A DNA stretch of 64,000 bases from Mytilus galloprovincialis (GCF_965363235.1 NC_134844.1:51828872-51892871), one strand, 5' to 3'; numbered from the stretch's first letter, positions 1-12,290 are shown. A program made the numbers and translations. Notes: generated from the letters alone by a model not told the origin.

Positions 1-104
1 GTGAGTTAATAAATATCAATCTTTGAATAATTTTGCATGTGATTAAAAACCCTTTACCAAGTTAAACAACTAGTGTATGCATAATATTGTATGTCCCATT
101 TATG

Positions 105-232
105 GGCATTATGTGTTCTGGCCTGTGCGTCCGTTATTCTGTTCGTCCGTTCGTTCGTCCGTCCGTCCGTCCGTCCGTTCGTTATAGTTATTGACCAAGC
201 AAGTCGGTATATATGATTTATTCTACACGGAT
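105..232 (+). repeat. Direct repeat with TCCG microsatellite, copy 1
   Basis: A TCCG/TTCG run is followed by a block starting GTTATAGTTATTGACC. The same arrangement recurs at 712-832. The two copies flank the R1 repeat at 348-714, so a segment containing the microsatellite has been duplicated or this is a longer composite repeat. Confidence 0.7.
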
Positions 233-347
233 CGGGTGGTCCTAATTAACCAGAAGGACGTAGAAGTTCGGGTTAAAGGGACATCCCGAGCAGTGCAGAT
301 TAAACCATATATACCGATCTTATGGGCATTTTATCGTGTGTTTTTCT

Positions 348-714
348 ATGTTGTGATGTTATGCTATTGTTTCAAAAAAAGAGAGAAGGTTTGGATCTAT
401 TAAAACGTTTAATCCCGCTGCAAATGTTTGCACCTCTAAGTCAGGAATCTGATGTACAGTAGTTGTCGTTTGTTTATGTAATTTATACTTGTTTCTCGTT
501 TCTCGTTTTTTATATAGACTAGACCGTTGGTTTTCCCGTTTGAATGGGTTTACACTAGTAATTTTGGGGCCCTTTATAGCTTGTTGTTCGGTGTGAGCCA
601 AGGCTCCGTGTTGAAGGCCGTACATTGACCTATAATGGTTTACTTTTTTTTTAAATTGTTATTTGGATGGAGAGTTGTCTCATTGGCACTCACACCACAT
701 CTTCCTATATCTAT
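348..714 (+). repeat. Dispersed repeat R1
   Basis: About 370 bp running from an AGAAGGTTTGGAT block to a CACCACATCTTCCTATA end. Further copies lie at 18452-18755 (-), 19800-20142 (+), 23238-23610 (+), 26617-26823 (+, truncated) and, more diverged, 62250-62430 (-). Short head fragments (AGAAGATGTGGTATGA) occur near 4040, 10825, 18330, 19592, 26880 and 33665. No convincing protein is encoded. It resembles a repeat I remember as very common in Mytilus. Confidence 0.85.
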
Positions 715-832
715 TATGTTTTCTGGTCTGTGCGTCCTTTCGTTCTTTCGTCCGTCCGTCCGTCCGTCCGTCCGTCCGTCCGTTCGTTATAGTTATTGAC
801 CAAGCAAGTCGGTATATATGATTTATTCTACA
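712..832 (+). repeat. Direct repeat with TCCG microsatellite, copy 2
   Basis: Second copy of the TCCG microsatellite block seen at 105-232, with the same flanks on both sides and a different number of TCCG units. Confidence 0.7.
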
Positions 833-2182
833 CGACTCTAGTGACCGTAACTAACCAGAACGACGTGCTGACTTTTTCTTAAATAGGATTCTACCTTTCC
901 CTACACACTCAATGAAATCGGCTGTAAATAATTTCAGAGGCCTGGTATGCCGATCCATTAAAGAAGTATATCTACAGTAATCACTTACTTGTCGATGAGA
1001 TACTCCTCTACTAGAGAATTTAACAACTATTATAGATGACCATACTGCCCTCAATAATTAGAAACAGTAGATATCTCACGGTAGTCGTTAAAAGACCCGA
1101 AATAAAATAAAAGGTTAAACAATTCAAACGAGAAAAGTAACGGCCTGATATATTTACATAAGAATAAACTGGAAAATAATATTATATACAGCAAAAAACG
1201 ACAGCCAACGAGTTACAGGTTCTCAACTTGGGACATGCACATTCAGAAAGTGGTGAAGTTAAAGCACTTTTCTGGCGCAAAATACTTCCCTAACCTGGAA
1301 CAGTGATGAAACAGTACAGCACATACATTGTACACTGTTGTGCGAAAGTTAATATAGATTCATTATAGGTCAAAAGCTAATCAATAGACTATTAACTGAT
1401 ATGAATGTGATAAAAGTATGTTGCAAGTAATATTTAAGTTTCCACTTCGGTTTCCGGAAGAGTGGTGTAAATATGTATTACATTTATTGTTGAGTTGCTG
1501 TCTCATTGAAATGTACTAAATCAGGTTGTATCATGACATTTTGGTACACACCATTCAACGCATATACGATAGTAATCGATACAAATATAATTCAAAGCAT
1601 AGAATATTTTCTTTTTCATTTAGAATTTATCATAGATATAGGAAGATGTGGTGTGAGTTCATTTTTCAGTTATGAAAATCATAACACATTAATTTTCGTT
1701 GTTTTCTGTAACCAACACCGAATTAATAACGTCATAAAACGTCAGTCAAAAGTTTTGTGACAGGACCCCTTGGAGGATTCATATACTTAGTATTTTTTTG
1801 TTTAATGATATAAGCAAGATTGTCTGAATGAATGCCGTTCAAATGTTTCAGATTAGGAGGCACGTTTGCTTTGTACATTAGTTACGTCAAAAAGTGATTA
1901 TATGCCCAAAATAAGAAAAGAAAAAAAAGAAACAGTACTTGAAGAATGCAGTTATAATTGTAATAAGTTTTATAAATAAAATAACCAACGAATTTACGAA
2001 CTTTTTAGGAAATGATGTCCAAATTGTCCACCATCATCATAATACAAAGATCAAAATTATTTTCATTTATCAAACTGATAAACAAATAACTACCGAGAAG
2101 AAAGGCCCATGGTTTGTAGTATTCTAACAAGATAACAAAAAAAACTAAACGATTTGATGTTTTTAATAATAAAAAAAATATG

Positions 2183-2394
2183 TGTGGACTTTAACGGTGC
2201 TTTTTTGTGGACTTTAGCGTAACTTATTATTTTGGACTTTAACGGCGTTTTCTTGTGGACTTTAGCTGAGGTCATTTTGTGGACTTTAGCGGAAAGTTTG
2301 TGGACTTTAGCGGCGTTGTGGACTTTAGCGGAGATTTGTTGTGGACTTTAGCGGTGTTGTGGACTTTAGAGGAATTGTGGACTTTAACGGTGCC
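2183..2394 (+). repeat. Minisatellite, unit TGTGGACTTTAGCGG
   Basis: About ten copies of a 15-17 base core (TGTGGACTTTAGCGG with small changes) are separated by variable 2-12 base spacers, all on one strand, ending 79 bases before a gene A exon. Confidence 0.85.
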
Positions 2395-2473
2395 ACAATG
2401 CAGCGATATATTTTATTCGACATCGATAGTTTGGTGTCGTCCCTTAGTCTAGCAGATATTTTCTATTTATAAG

Positions 2474-2596
2474 CTGCAAATAACATTGATGACAGATTGT
2501 ATTCCTTAATTGGTAACTGCTTGGAATTTGATAACCAAAGAAGATATTTCAAGGCAAAAAGTTGTTCAAAAGAATTGTATCCAATATGCTCCGATG
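2474..2596 (+). CDS. Gene A exon: CTLD-1 C-half
   Basis: Flanked by TTTATAAG acceptor and G|GTAAGT donor, phase 1 at both ends. It encodes the last three CTLD cysteines in a GNC-x(15)-C-x(7)-C arrangement ending KELYPICSD. It aligns with the gene B exon at 51397-51525, including the shared NCLEFD segment. Confidence 0.85.
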
Positions 2597-5500
2597 GTAA
2601 GTTTAAAGACGTATTATACACTGGTCTGTGGGTGGGGAGGATAGCGGTTTGCTTTGCGTTCGTGTGGATGGATGTGTGTGTGTACAACTATATGTAAAAC
2701 TTACGAATTACATTTCAAGAATCAATGTTCGGTAACCAAAGCGGCATAGAATATTTCTCAAATAATTTTTGAAGAAAAAATAATTTGATAGGTTTTTTTT
2801 TTTTTTTTATTATTAGTAACGAAAATAAATGACATCTTAGTCTAATAATATGGAAAAGTGGAAAATACAAATTAACAGCTCCTTTTTACTTTATTTTGTG
2901 TTGACTCAAGTATTATAGCCTTTTTGATTTTTCACTTAATAAAGAACGACCTTTGGTTTTTATCTTACATAGAGAGAAAGAGGGTCAAACAGGTAATCAA
3001 ATAACCAATGCACTGTACAAAATATTATTATTTTTGAAATAACTCATTTTCAGAGGTTCTCAAAACTTTCAACACAGGAAAAAGTACTAAAACTAATTGG
3101 ACAGATGCCTTCAATAATTGCGAACTTGGCACCCTTGCTAGCTATAACACAGTCATTGGCAAAATGAAAGAAATTGTTTTTTATGATAAATTTTGGCTTT
3201 CTAATACAAGGCGTTGGACACAAATATTAGGTAAGCAAATGAAGGTAATATGCATTCTACTTCTGCATCATAGTTTATACCATTAATGTTGGTGCATAAA
3301 GAATAATAACAAAATTGCATATATAAAGACTTAACTCATGCGAATTAATTTATTTTATTCGAATGATCGTTATATGTATTTTGAAATGCTATTGTCTCGA
3401 ACATTACAAAATCAATTCTACAGCTGAAGCTTTTTCATCGAATGACTTTTTGCAACGCATACATGTAAGCTCACAGTGAAAAATAAAACATGAAATAACC
3501 AAAATATGTATTCATTTAAGAACTGAATGCTTCTTTTTGTAACTTCATGAGTGTGTAAAAGCGTTGACCGAAGTACATTTTGTATGAAGCGCAGCATCGC
3601 ATCATTCTAAATATGTGAGCACGGTCTACACTTTTACACCCCTATCAAGTTACAAAAATAAGCATTCAATACATATAATTACATATTTTTAGCTAGGATC
3701 ATGAAAACACGATTTCTTCAATTTACCAGTGCTCTATATTGTGGGACTACGTGTCATTTTTATTGTGTAATGCATGTTAATTTCAGAAGGACGCTAAATA
3801 GTTATTAGCCAATCAAAATAACTGTATCATACTGAAACATACATGTACATCTAATGTTTTTATACTGCCAAATATGTTTTAATATTACAAATCAGATGAA
3901 TACATAGCAAATGTGCTTACATTCAAATAAACACTGCTTTATTTTTTGTGTTACAAGATCCAGAAGCAGATACAATAAGATTTTTTTTAAAGTACATTCT
4001 CTCCAGTTTTATTGGAGCAAGTATATTAATTATAAGTGAGAAGATGTAGTATGATTGCCAATGAAACAGACAGTCAACAATTAATCCAGCTTCACAGGCT
4101 ATAAACAGTACAGTACCGTTCCAACACTGTACACCATGAATTGAGAGCAACTCCTAGGACCGACGTATACAGTGTAAATAAAGTATCACTTTAACCGTAC
4201 GTTACAAAATACTATCTTGAATTTCATATTCATCCATTGTTGTCATCATATAAAAATATATAATAGACCATATACTTGGTTCTTAAATGATCTTAAATGG
4301 ATTAAGTATATCCCAGTTATAATTTTCTATATAAAATAAGTACACAATAGTTTTACTAATTTTCAAATTGTAAGTTTTGAACTATTTGACCGGTCAATAG
4401 TTTTCAATTATAAGCTCTCGATGAAATTATTTGGCCGCAAGCGTCACAATATTTCGTGGAATTTCAGCTTCTACGGGATTGGAAGAAGTTTAGAATACCG
4501 CGGCAGTTATGACGTTTCCTGATGAATCTTCATGTAGGTTTGACGTAAGGGAGGGATCTAGTTTTTGAATTCAGGCTAAACGTCTTATGAATTAGACGTT
4601 TAGCAGTACGGTTTTGTTTCTGCTTTTTATGTTACCATAGTTTATTTAGCCTCGGCATTTATTGTCTATTTCGGTATAATAAAACACTTACTGACTGGAT
4701 ATTCCTGGAATAATAAGTTAATTGTCTTCTCGGATACATCTTTTGCCCTCGGCTACACTTCAGGGCAAAAGTTTCACCTCGGGGGACAATAAACTTAATA
4801 TTTCACTCATAGCCAGTCCTTAGTATAACATATCATACCTAAATTATCATTTTCTATAAAAAAATTAAGTGCACGATATTTTCTCTATTTTTCTAATTGC
4901 ATGCATTGAACTATTTGAACGGTCAATAGTTTCCAACTTTTAGCCTTGGATGATACTTTTTGACCGCAGGCGTCATTATATATCGCGGAATTTTAACTTT
5001 AGTTACGGGATTAGAGGTTGTTAATACCAGGGGAGTTAAGACGTCGCGTTTTATCAATTGTATCTAGGATTGGCGGGACGCAGTCGTAACATTCATGTTA
5101 TATATGAAGTAAATGTTAAAAGGTATGGTTGGGTTTCTGCATTTTATAATACGATTATTGATTTAACCCCGACATGTACTGTCTGTTGTCTCTTTCTGTA
5201 TAATAAAACACTTACTGACTGGATAGTCGTGAAAATATAAGTGTATTGTTCCCTCCGAAAGAATGCAACTATCGCATCGGCTACGTCTATGAGTGTTAGT
5301 TACACCTCAGAGGAAAATACACTTACTATCCCACTCAATCCCAGCCAAAACGTATCAATTATTTTCATATAAACCACTTACGCTTAGTAGGAAAATAGCT
5401 TCATGGGAATGCGTACGTTGTTATAGACTCCAAAGTTTGTCGGAAAGTTGTCGTATTGGTAATCAAACCACATAATATACTCAATTATCGTATGTCAAAA

Positions 5501-8500
5501 ACTTGCAATCTTGAGAAATTGTTACAACAAGATTATGTTTTGTGTTTTTTTCTCCAAAATGGTCTGTTACTATATCGTAACAGTACTGACGTGATGACAT
5601 AACAAAGCATTAACATGATATGGGGTCACAGCTTAATAATTTACAATGGGATGTGACGAATTGATGTCATTTTGATTTGCTAGTTTTATCAAAACAGCTT
5701 ACGTAAATATTTTGGCATTTAGCTATTTCAACCTGAAAAATAAAAAGTGCTTAAAAGAAGAATCAACATAACAAAATAAAAACGTTACTGTAAAGCAAAA
5801 ATAATTAACTACCAATCTAGGGAATTTTTAAATTATATAAGAAAATATTGGTACAAGTATTATCATGAAGGACCTGTGAGTACATTATAGAAATCAGGTG
5901 GCTATTGAATGCAGTGTCAGATGACTTCATTGTTATGTTGAATACCTATTAATGTCAAAATAAAATTTTCACAAAAGAATAACAGAACAAAGCCAACCTC
6001 ACAGAATCTATGTATATCATGCAAAGACTGTCTTTTTAAACTCATACATAGGACTTGAATTAAAAATAACCATACTTACCAATCTAAGATAGATAGCGGG
6101 ATTTCAATTTAATCAAGCTAAAAAGACATACAAACAAGGTCTCCACGCAGACTAAATTTTGGAACTGAAAGTTACAAGTTACTTGACTTCCACCGGTGAA
6201 TAACTCCAATGGAGATAGACAAAACGGTTGTCTTCCTGAAAACAACTTAATGGACTAAATTTGAAATTATAAAATTACAAACTATTATCTGACCTTCATT
6301 GATCAATCTGAATTTTAGTATCTATTTGAAGTGAAAATGAATTTCATGGAGAAAAAAAAATTTAATTATTAAAAAGTCAATTGTTCATGAACAATTAAAA
6401 GGTCTTTCCTTTTTTCTTTCATTGATAGCCTTCTTAGTTCAAAAATATATGGTTGCTTAAGACCCTTCTGTTCATAACTATAATGTAATATGCTCTTCTC
6501 TCGTCTCGTTGTTAATGTATTTATAGAAAGAAAATAAAATAATGAGATATGTGCAGAGCATGTTTCAATTCGGATTTGCCAGTGAAACAACTATATATCA
6601 GATTATAAACGCAAATAAGGTCAAGGCATCCAACATTGCACAACACTCATACAGTACAAAAAGCTGTGAAAAAAACCTGTATATGTAAATTTATGACCTT
6701 AACATAGTTTTGCTTTAAATAACACAAAATAAGAATTTACCATTCAGCTATATAAACTGTATTTCGATTTATAAAAATGTCGGGTATATCCTCTCTTTTA
6801 CATCCTCAACGTGTTAATGTTGTTGTTAATAATTACACAACTTACAATACCATTCGACATCTACTTGTAAAATTCCACAAATATATTTGAATATACTTTT
6901 TAGATGAAGCAGGATATCCTTACTTTTGTGTTGCTGCCAGAATTAAACAAAATGGTGACGTAGAAAGAAGTATTCATAGATGTAGAACTCATCTTCCCGC
7001 ACTTTGTGTTGTACTTCGCAAGACGTCAACTAAGGCACCTTCAAAAACATCTTCCACACTGTCACTCGTTACTACATTTCCTAGTAAACTTGAAACAACT
7101 TCTACATTTTCAAGTTCATCTGCAGATGTCGAAGATACTACTGTAAAAGATAAAGTTGTACAAGAAACTACTTCTCATACACCGGAATTTCAGGAAACAA
7201 CATTGACATTGCCGGTAGAATTTCACTCAGATCTACCGAGTAAAGATGGGGTTAACGTTTCTATATCAGGTAATGACAAACAAGCGTTTATGTTAAATAT
7301 CTTAATAATATTAGATTTCTTATAGCCATTGCATATAAGACTTTTCAACTGAATATTCAAAAATAAAACATGAATAATCAATTATTTCGAATTCCAAAAT
7401 AATTTGATAATTTAAAGTTTTAAGCAAAACAGTGTGTTATAGTATGGTTGGATAGTTGGTAAAATTATTACGACAGTATATTGATAGATTTCAATACCAA
7501 TTAAAATCTTGAAATCTTCCACAGGTATGTACGAAGCCGGTTAGTGCCAGGTTGTATTTTAACTTTAAGATCTTGTCACAGTTTAATAACTCGCTATAAC
7601 TTCTTTGCTGATTTTTTTTAAAACTCTGTATAATGATTGTATTAACTTCTTACAATGACTTTGTTACTCGTTAACACGACTAAGTAACTAGTTATAACGA
7701 CATATCTTAATTGTTATGACGACTAAGCGAACGCAAAACTTGTGATGTAAACTTAGCTGATTCATTATCAACAATTAATATCTAATCACAGTAACTTTAT
7801 AGGTCGAAATAACGAGTTAATTAAGTTTTTATAATGACTAATCTTATTTAGTCGTTATAAAGAATTAATAAGTCTTCGAAGTCGATATAACGATTAACTA
7901 ATTCATGATGACGAGTAGGCTTATGATGACGTTAATTCAAACTACACCCCGGCACTAACCGGCTTCCGTAAGTATGAACTTTCTGTTGATATTGTATTCC
8001 ATCAAGATATTTCAACTGGTTGATGAACACAAAGTTATTATTGTTAAATAATGGTCTACTAATTTAATTGTATAATCTTAGGCCAATTAAAATTAATTGA
8101 TAGATTTTCATCCCCGCCCGCCCCTCTGAAATCGTCCCGCCCCGATTTTTTTTATTTTATGAAATTTACAATACACGGATTTTGTTCGTTTCCGTTACCG
8201 ATAACCGTGAAAATTTCGTTTCATTTATGACTTCCTGTTTCACATTTCGGTTTTGTACCCCGAGTAAATCTAACCAAAATGATTGTCGACATATTCTGCT
8301 GCTCTATGATGACTTCATCATCTTTCGAGAGTAAAAAAGGATAACGATAATGATGTGAAATATTGGTGTTACGAGAAAAACGCTGTGTCCTAGACCACAA
8401 ATCGCGGTATGTCACTAATTTCTGTGATTAGAAAACTGGATTTTTTAGGCAATAACTTTGTGCCAGGAAGTTTAAATGTGTAAGATATCCAAAGCGCAAA

Positions 8501-11293
8501 AATCGTTGAACCCATTGATACAGAAAACATGACTGGATTAACAATATTGAAACACAAACCTGAACTTGTATATTGAGTTTAAAAAGTCGACTTACATACG
8601 CTTTTTATTTACAGAAGTCCTTAGATTTTACCCATGACTGTCTTTTCTTGTTGATTAACACAAAATGTCCCAATACCCCCAAAAGTGTCATTAAACAACA
8701 ACTTTTTTTTTTTATTAAGTTCACATGTGTTTTACATGGTAATTATATTTTCATCTTGCATAAATGCATAAGTACCAACCCTATTATTTTTAACACTGTT
8801 TGAGTTTTCATTTTATTCTGTACTCATAATAATTGTGTTGCATACCTATGCATTTGCTTCATTTTATGGGTACTAAAAACAATCGCTTAGGAACCCAAAT
8901 ACATTTGGTGTAGAAAGTCCAACTGAAGAGAGCATTTCTACATGTCTTTGTTGTTTAGTTTCTAAAGCCGCAATTAGAGACATTTATTTTAGGATTTGAA
9001 AAATAATGTAAGATTCCTCATACCTGTGTATACATGATATAAGCTTATTATTACACTTGCATACACGAAGAACTCGTCACAAAATGTTTTCATATGAAAT
9101 AAAATTTAAAAAATAAATTCCTCCCACCCGCCCCATTTTTTTTCAGAAATTTGGTTGAAAATCTACTAATTAATTTTAGTTGGCCTTATATACAATGCCT
9201 TTTACAGCAAAGGTAATAATTGCCATAATAGCTGCATCATTTCTGATAGTCATCGTTTTATTGGGAACTGCCGTTTTGTGCAGAAGGTAAAGATGTTTTA
9301 TTTTACATTTATAAGTCATTGATAATCTATTCTATTGATATATTAAACCATGCTCTTTTGTATCGATTCCTAAACAACCGTACTTATACTCTTTGCAGCT
9401 TCATGGTTGAAATACGTAATATACCATAATGAAACCCTGTGTATATTTTACTTGCTACTGTCCGATGGCAAAGAAACATATGGACGGTAGAAAAATTTAT
9501 CATTATTGCATCTGGAACATTTTCTCTTTCAAGGACAGATACACAAATAGATACAGGAGATATCAAATTTGCACAGCTAGAGCTTCAACGAAAAAGTTAG
9601 GCAAAAGTCTTTAATCTATTTCTAGTTTGAGATCGGATGAAAATGAAATATAGAATAAGGGTTTTGTTTCAGAAATAGTATTTTTCTGTTGCAAGGTTGG
9701 GAACAATGACTCTTTCCGTTGCATTAATATATAAATAGAATGAAATTCAAAACAGTGTGGCTGTGGCCATTGATTGACACATTAAATTCATCCATTGACT
9801 GGGACAATTTACGTGAACGTTTGTCTGTAACGACCACTGTTCACGACGTACCTACGATAGATATTTAAACTGTGGGGTCACCAAAGGTTTCTTAATGCCT
9901 TTAATTATAAAATAGTTCGAAAAATTAATCAGGAATAACCTTTATGTTTTGATTTATATAGTTGATATAAATCAAAACATCGCGTTATTTCTGATTAATT
10001 TTTCGAATTACTTTATTAAGGTGTTGAGAACCTTTGGTGACCCCATAGTTTAAGTGTCTTTAAAAAGTACATAGTGAGAAGTGGTCGTTACATACGAACG
10101 TTCACCTAAATTGTCCCAGTCAATGGATGAATTTAATGTGTCAATCAATAGCCACAGCCACACTGTTTTGAATTTCATTCTAAGATAACTCTTTTGAAAT
10201 GATTTATACAACATGTACAATGGTGCCCAATTCAAATAATAAGTGTTATTTATTTATAAACGTATAAACGTCGTGTTTTTATAACTTAATTAGACTAATT
10301 ATATGAATTGGGCACCATTTTACATGTTATATAGATCATTTAAATTATATTTCTACATAATACATGTAATAGAAAACCTTGCATAGTATTCTATAAATCA
10401 TATAAGCAAGTCCCATGTTGATATTTTCTTAATAAGTTTCCTGTCTCTACACTACATCCAATCAATCATTTTTAATAACATTTTTTGTTTGAAAAATCTG
10501 AGTGCATATTTTTGTTAAGTGCAGCTCATATCAACCTTTTTTTTTGTAAAGAAAAAGGTAACTCAGCTAGATATGTTGTATTTATATGTGGAAATATAAA
10601 GGGATGCTAAAAGCTGTAAATAATGTCCTTGGTCATGATGGCCGCATCCATAAAAGTTTCGGTCATAAAGTTTACTGACACATTGAAGGTATTCCTATGC
10701 ATTAGTGTTGTTATGAATAACAGTTATCTTTTTTTTTAAACGAACAAAACTGATTTGATTTTGTAGACGGAACATATGACTGATGTACAAATTGTAATCC
10801 TTGTATCTATTTGAATATAAAAAAGAAGATGTGGTTTGATTCCCAGTGCAACAACTTTCCACAAGAGACCAAATGACACATAAATTAACAACTATAGGTC
10901 ACCGTATGGCTTCAACAATGATGGTATCATATGTGTTATTGTACATGTTGTAGTATATGCGATTATAAATGATGTTATAACAAATTTGTAATATGAGTTA
11001 TTATATGTATTCTTATTGCAAATTATTTTCTGATTAGAAGAAATACATTGAGATCTGGACACCATCCAATTAGTGATTCACGCAATGAAGTAGTGTACGA
11101 GAATACATCTAACGACGTCACAAGAAATCGAACATCCGATATCGCATTAGATGATATGCACTATCAAACTCTAGGTCAGAATCGAACTCTAATCGTAAAC
11201 AATTATGATACCATGCAGTCTACTGGAACTGCTGTCACAAGTGATACAGACACAGTCTTACATGTACAACGTGGTATTATGGAAGCGCCATAA
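2474..11293 (+). CDS. Gene A: CTLD transmembrane receptor, 5' end outside window
   Basis: Five spliced exons (2474-2596, 3054-3230, 6904-7269, 9208-9286, 11038-11293) join in one frame through phases 1,1,1,2 to a stop at 11291-11293. The product has the C-half of one CTLD, a complete second CTLD, a Thr/Ser-rich stalk, one hydrophobic helix and a cytoplasmic tail with three tyrosine motifs. Every exon has a partner in gene B at 51-63 kb with the same phase, so the two are tandem duplicates. By analogy the missing 5' exons should encode a signal peptide, a CTLD N-half and perhaps a WSC domain. Each CTLD keeps the Trp and Cys framework but shows no EPN/QPD or WND calcium-sugar motif, so sugar binding is not implied. 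A role as a surface recognition receptor is inferred. Confidence 0.8.
3054..3230 (+). CDS. Gene A exon: CTLD-2 N-half
   Basis: TTTTCAG acceptor and G|GTAAGC donor, phase 1 at both ends. It encodes NWTDAFNNC (Trp and first Cys of the CTLD fold) and FWLSNTRRW. The latter is identical to the gene B exon at 53367-53531, supporting both exon calls. Confidence 0.88.
3231..6903 (+). other. Gene A intron with tandem duplication
   Basis: A short R1-head fragment lies near 4040 and a ~525-bp direct duplication at about 4300-5375. No gene or recognisable repeat was seen elsewhere (3240-4030 and 5400-6890), only AT-rich sequence. Confidence 0.6.
4310..5375 (+). repeat. Tandem duplication, ~525-bp unit, two diverged copies
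   Basis: The block around CGGTCAATAG at 4391 recurs at 4920, and the block around AAAACACTTACTGACTGG at 4681 recurs at 5205. Both spacings are about 525 bases. The copies differ at many positions, so the duplication is old or represents two diverged insertions. Confidence 0.75.
6904..7269 (+). CDS. Gene A exon: CTLD-2 C-half and Thr/Ser-rich stalk
   Basis: TTTTTAG acceptor and TCAG|GTAATG donor, phase 1 at both ends. The first ~35 codons give the remaining CTLD cysteines (YFCVAARI, HRC, LPALCV). About 85 codons then follow that are rich in Thr, Ser and Pro, as expected of an O-glycosylated stalk. The gene B partner (60547-61059) is 147 nt longer. Confidence 0.87.
7530..7970. mobile_element. 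MITE-like element with AAGCCGGTTAGTGCC ends
   Basis: The two ends are inverted copies (CGAAGCCGGTTAGTGCC and GGAAGCCGGTTAGTGCC on opposite strands) of a ~440-bp non-coding unit inside a gene A intron. The interior is rich in short GTTATAACGAC / CTCGTTATAACG motifs. No clear target duplication was found. A diverged stretch with similar motifs lies at about 61380-61600 in the matching gene B intron. Confidence 0.7.
8081..9185. mobile_element. Non-autonomous element with GGCCAA ends and TTA duplication (Harbinger-like)
   Basis: The ends are inverted copies beginning GGCCAA and sharing TAAAATTAATT and TAGATTTTCA, then a C-rich segment (CCGCCCGCCCC on one side, its complement on the other). TTA flanks both sides (8078-8080 and 9186-9188). 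A TTA duplication with GG-starting termini fits the PIF/Harbinger family. No transposase is present in the 1105 bp. The right end lies only 22 bases before the TM exon. Confidence 0.72.
9208..9286 (+). CDS. Gene A exon: transmembrane helix
   Basis: TTTTACAG acceptor and AG|GTAAAG donor, phases 1 in and 2 out. It encodes 25 residues, almost all hydrophobic, ending LCR followed by a split Arg codon (stop-transfer). It has the same length and phases as the gene B exon at 61889-61967. Confidence 0.9.
9737..10181. mobile_element. Foldback element, ~445 bp
   Basis: Nearly the whole unit is an imperfect inverted repeat centred near 9960: AGAATGAAATTCAAAACAG at the left is mirrored by its complement at the right, and ACCAAAGGTT near 9878 by AACCTTTGGT near 10029. 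No TIR-type target duplication could be assigned. Confidence 0.8.
10197..10342. mobile_element. Second foldback, ~146 bp
   Basis: AAATGATTTATACAACATG at the left is mirrored (imperfectly) by CATGTTATATAGATCATTT at the right, and GGTGCCCAATTCA by TGAATTGGGCACC. It starts 16 bases after the larger foldback. Confidence 0.75.
11038..11293 (+). CDS. Gene A last exon: cytoplasmic tail
   Basis: TGATTAG acceptor completes a split Arg codon, then 84 codons run to TAA. The tail carries VYENT, HYQTL and NYDTM. YQTL and YDTM fit Y-x-x-L/M SH2-type sites, and YEN fits a Grb2-type site. NYDTM is also present in gene B, although the rest of the tail is poorly conserved. No canonical AATAAA was found in the next few hundred bases. 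Confidence 0.87.
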
Positions 11294-11739
11294 TATAGTC
11301 AAGTAGATGTGGATTATGAAGACATAGCTATATAAAATATGTCGTCTTTATAAAATCATTGACTCATAAGGACGGAAATACTCTGTTCCAACTATTAAGT
11401 GTTTGTTCAGCTCTGAAATTTAAGTCCATTATGTTCATTCATAATATACGAATTTTCAGTTCTAAACAAATTGATACTATATTTCAAACTATTATCATGA
11501 AATCATTATTCTTCTTTATTATATGACACAATATCTCCGCTTAGAATTTTAGAAAAATATGTTCAGGACATCTTTCGTTACACTTGTAACGTTTTCCAAT
11601 ATAATATAGTTTGTTACATCATTCAAACTTCATTTGCTTTGTATTTCTGCCATGAATTTAAGTAATATATATTATCCAATCATGTTACAGGGAAAACAAA
11701 CTATTCGTTTTGTGTCAATATTCTGGTTACATACAAAAT

Positions 11740-12290
11740 CATAATTCTACTAGATCCTATAAGGAGTAATTGTCTTTTAAAGTCAAAATGAACAATTATT
11801 CGTAAATTTTTGTAATCTTTTACAAAAGTCTTCTCCTGAAACAACTGAGACAAATTAGACAAATTTAACCAAACTTGGCTACACTCAGTATTAGGGTATC
11901 TAGCTTGGACTAGAGGCTCTAAAGAGCCTGTGTCGCTCACCTTGGTTTATGTGCATATTAAACAAAGGACACAGATGGATTTATGACAGAATGTGTTTTG
12001 GTGATGGTGATGTGTTTGTAGATCTTACTTTTACTGAACATTCTTGCTACTTACAATTTTCTCTATCTATATAGACGTATATTGACCCCTTAAGGAGTAA
12101 TTGACCTTTATAGTCCATTTTTAACAATGTTCATTAATGTGGTAAATTTTTGTAAATTTTTACAAAATATTTTCCTCTGTATCTAAAGGGCCAAGTCTAT
12201 GTAGATAGAGAAAATTGTAAGTAGCGAGAATGTTCAGTAAAAGTAAGATTTTATTTTATTATATAAAAATGTCAGGTGAGCTACACTGGT
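11740..12290. repeat. Rearranged copy of the CTAGAGGCTCTAAAGAGCC element
   Basis: CTAGAGGCTCTAAAGAGCC at about 11911 matches the 5' end of the element at 56782. The stretch before it is the same family's body in reverse. 12022-12076 and 12196-12249 form a foldback (ATCTTACTTTTACTGAACA and its complement). Confidence 0.65.

Larger units (their letters stand above)
1..2473 (+). other. Gene A intron, 5' part of window
   Basis: The window opens with GTGAGT, a consensus splice donor, and the first gene A exon seen here starts at 2474, so this is probably one whole intron whose upstream exon lies outside the window. It holds a TCCG-rich direct-repeat pair, one R1 copy and a minisatellite, listed separately. 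From about 833 to 2180 I see no gene, only a short R1-like fragment near 1640. Confidence 0.45.
9287..11037 (+). other. Gene A last intron
   Basis: It holds two adjacent foldbacks (9737-10181 and 10197-10342) and an R1-head fragment near 10820-10930. No gene was seen in the remainder. Confidence 0.6.

Noticed and set aside
2183..2394. CRISPR-like array
   Set aside because: Repeats are 15-17 bases with spacers of 2-12 bases and the DNA is eukaryotic; this is a minisatellite.
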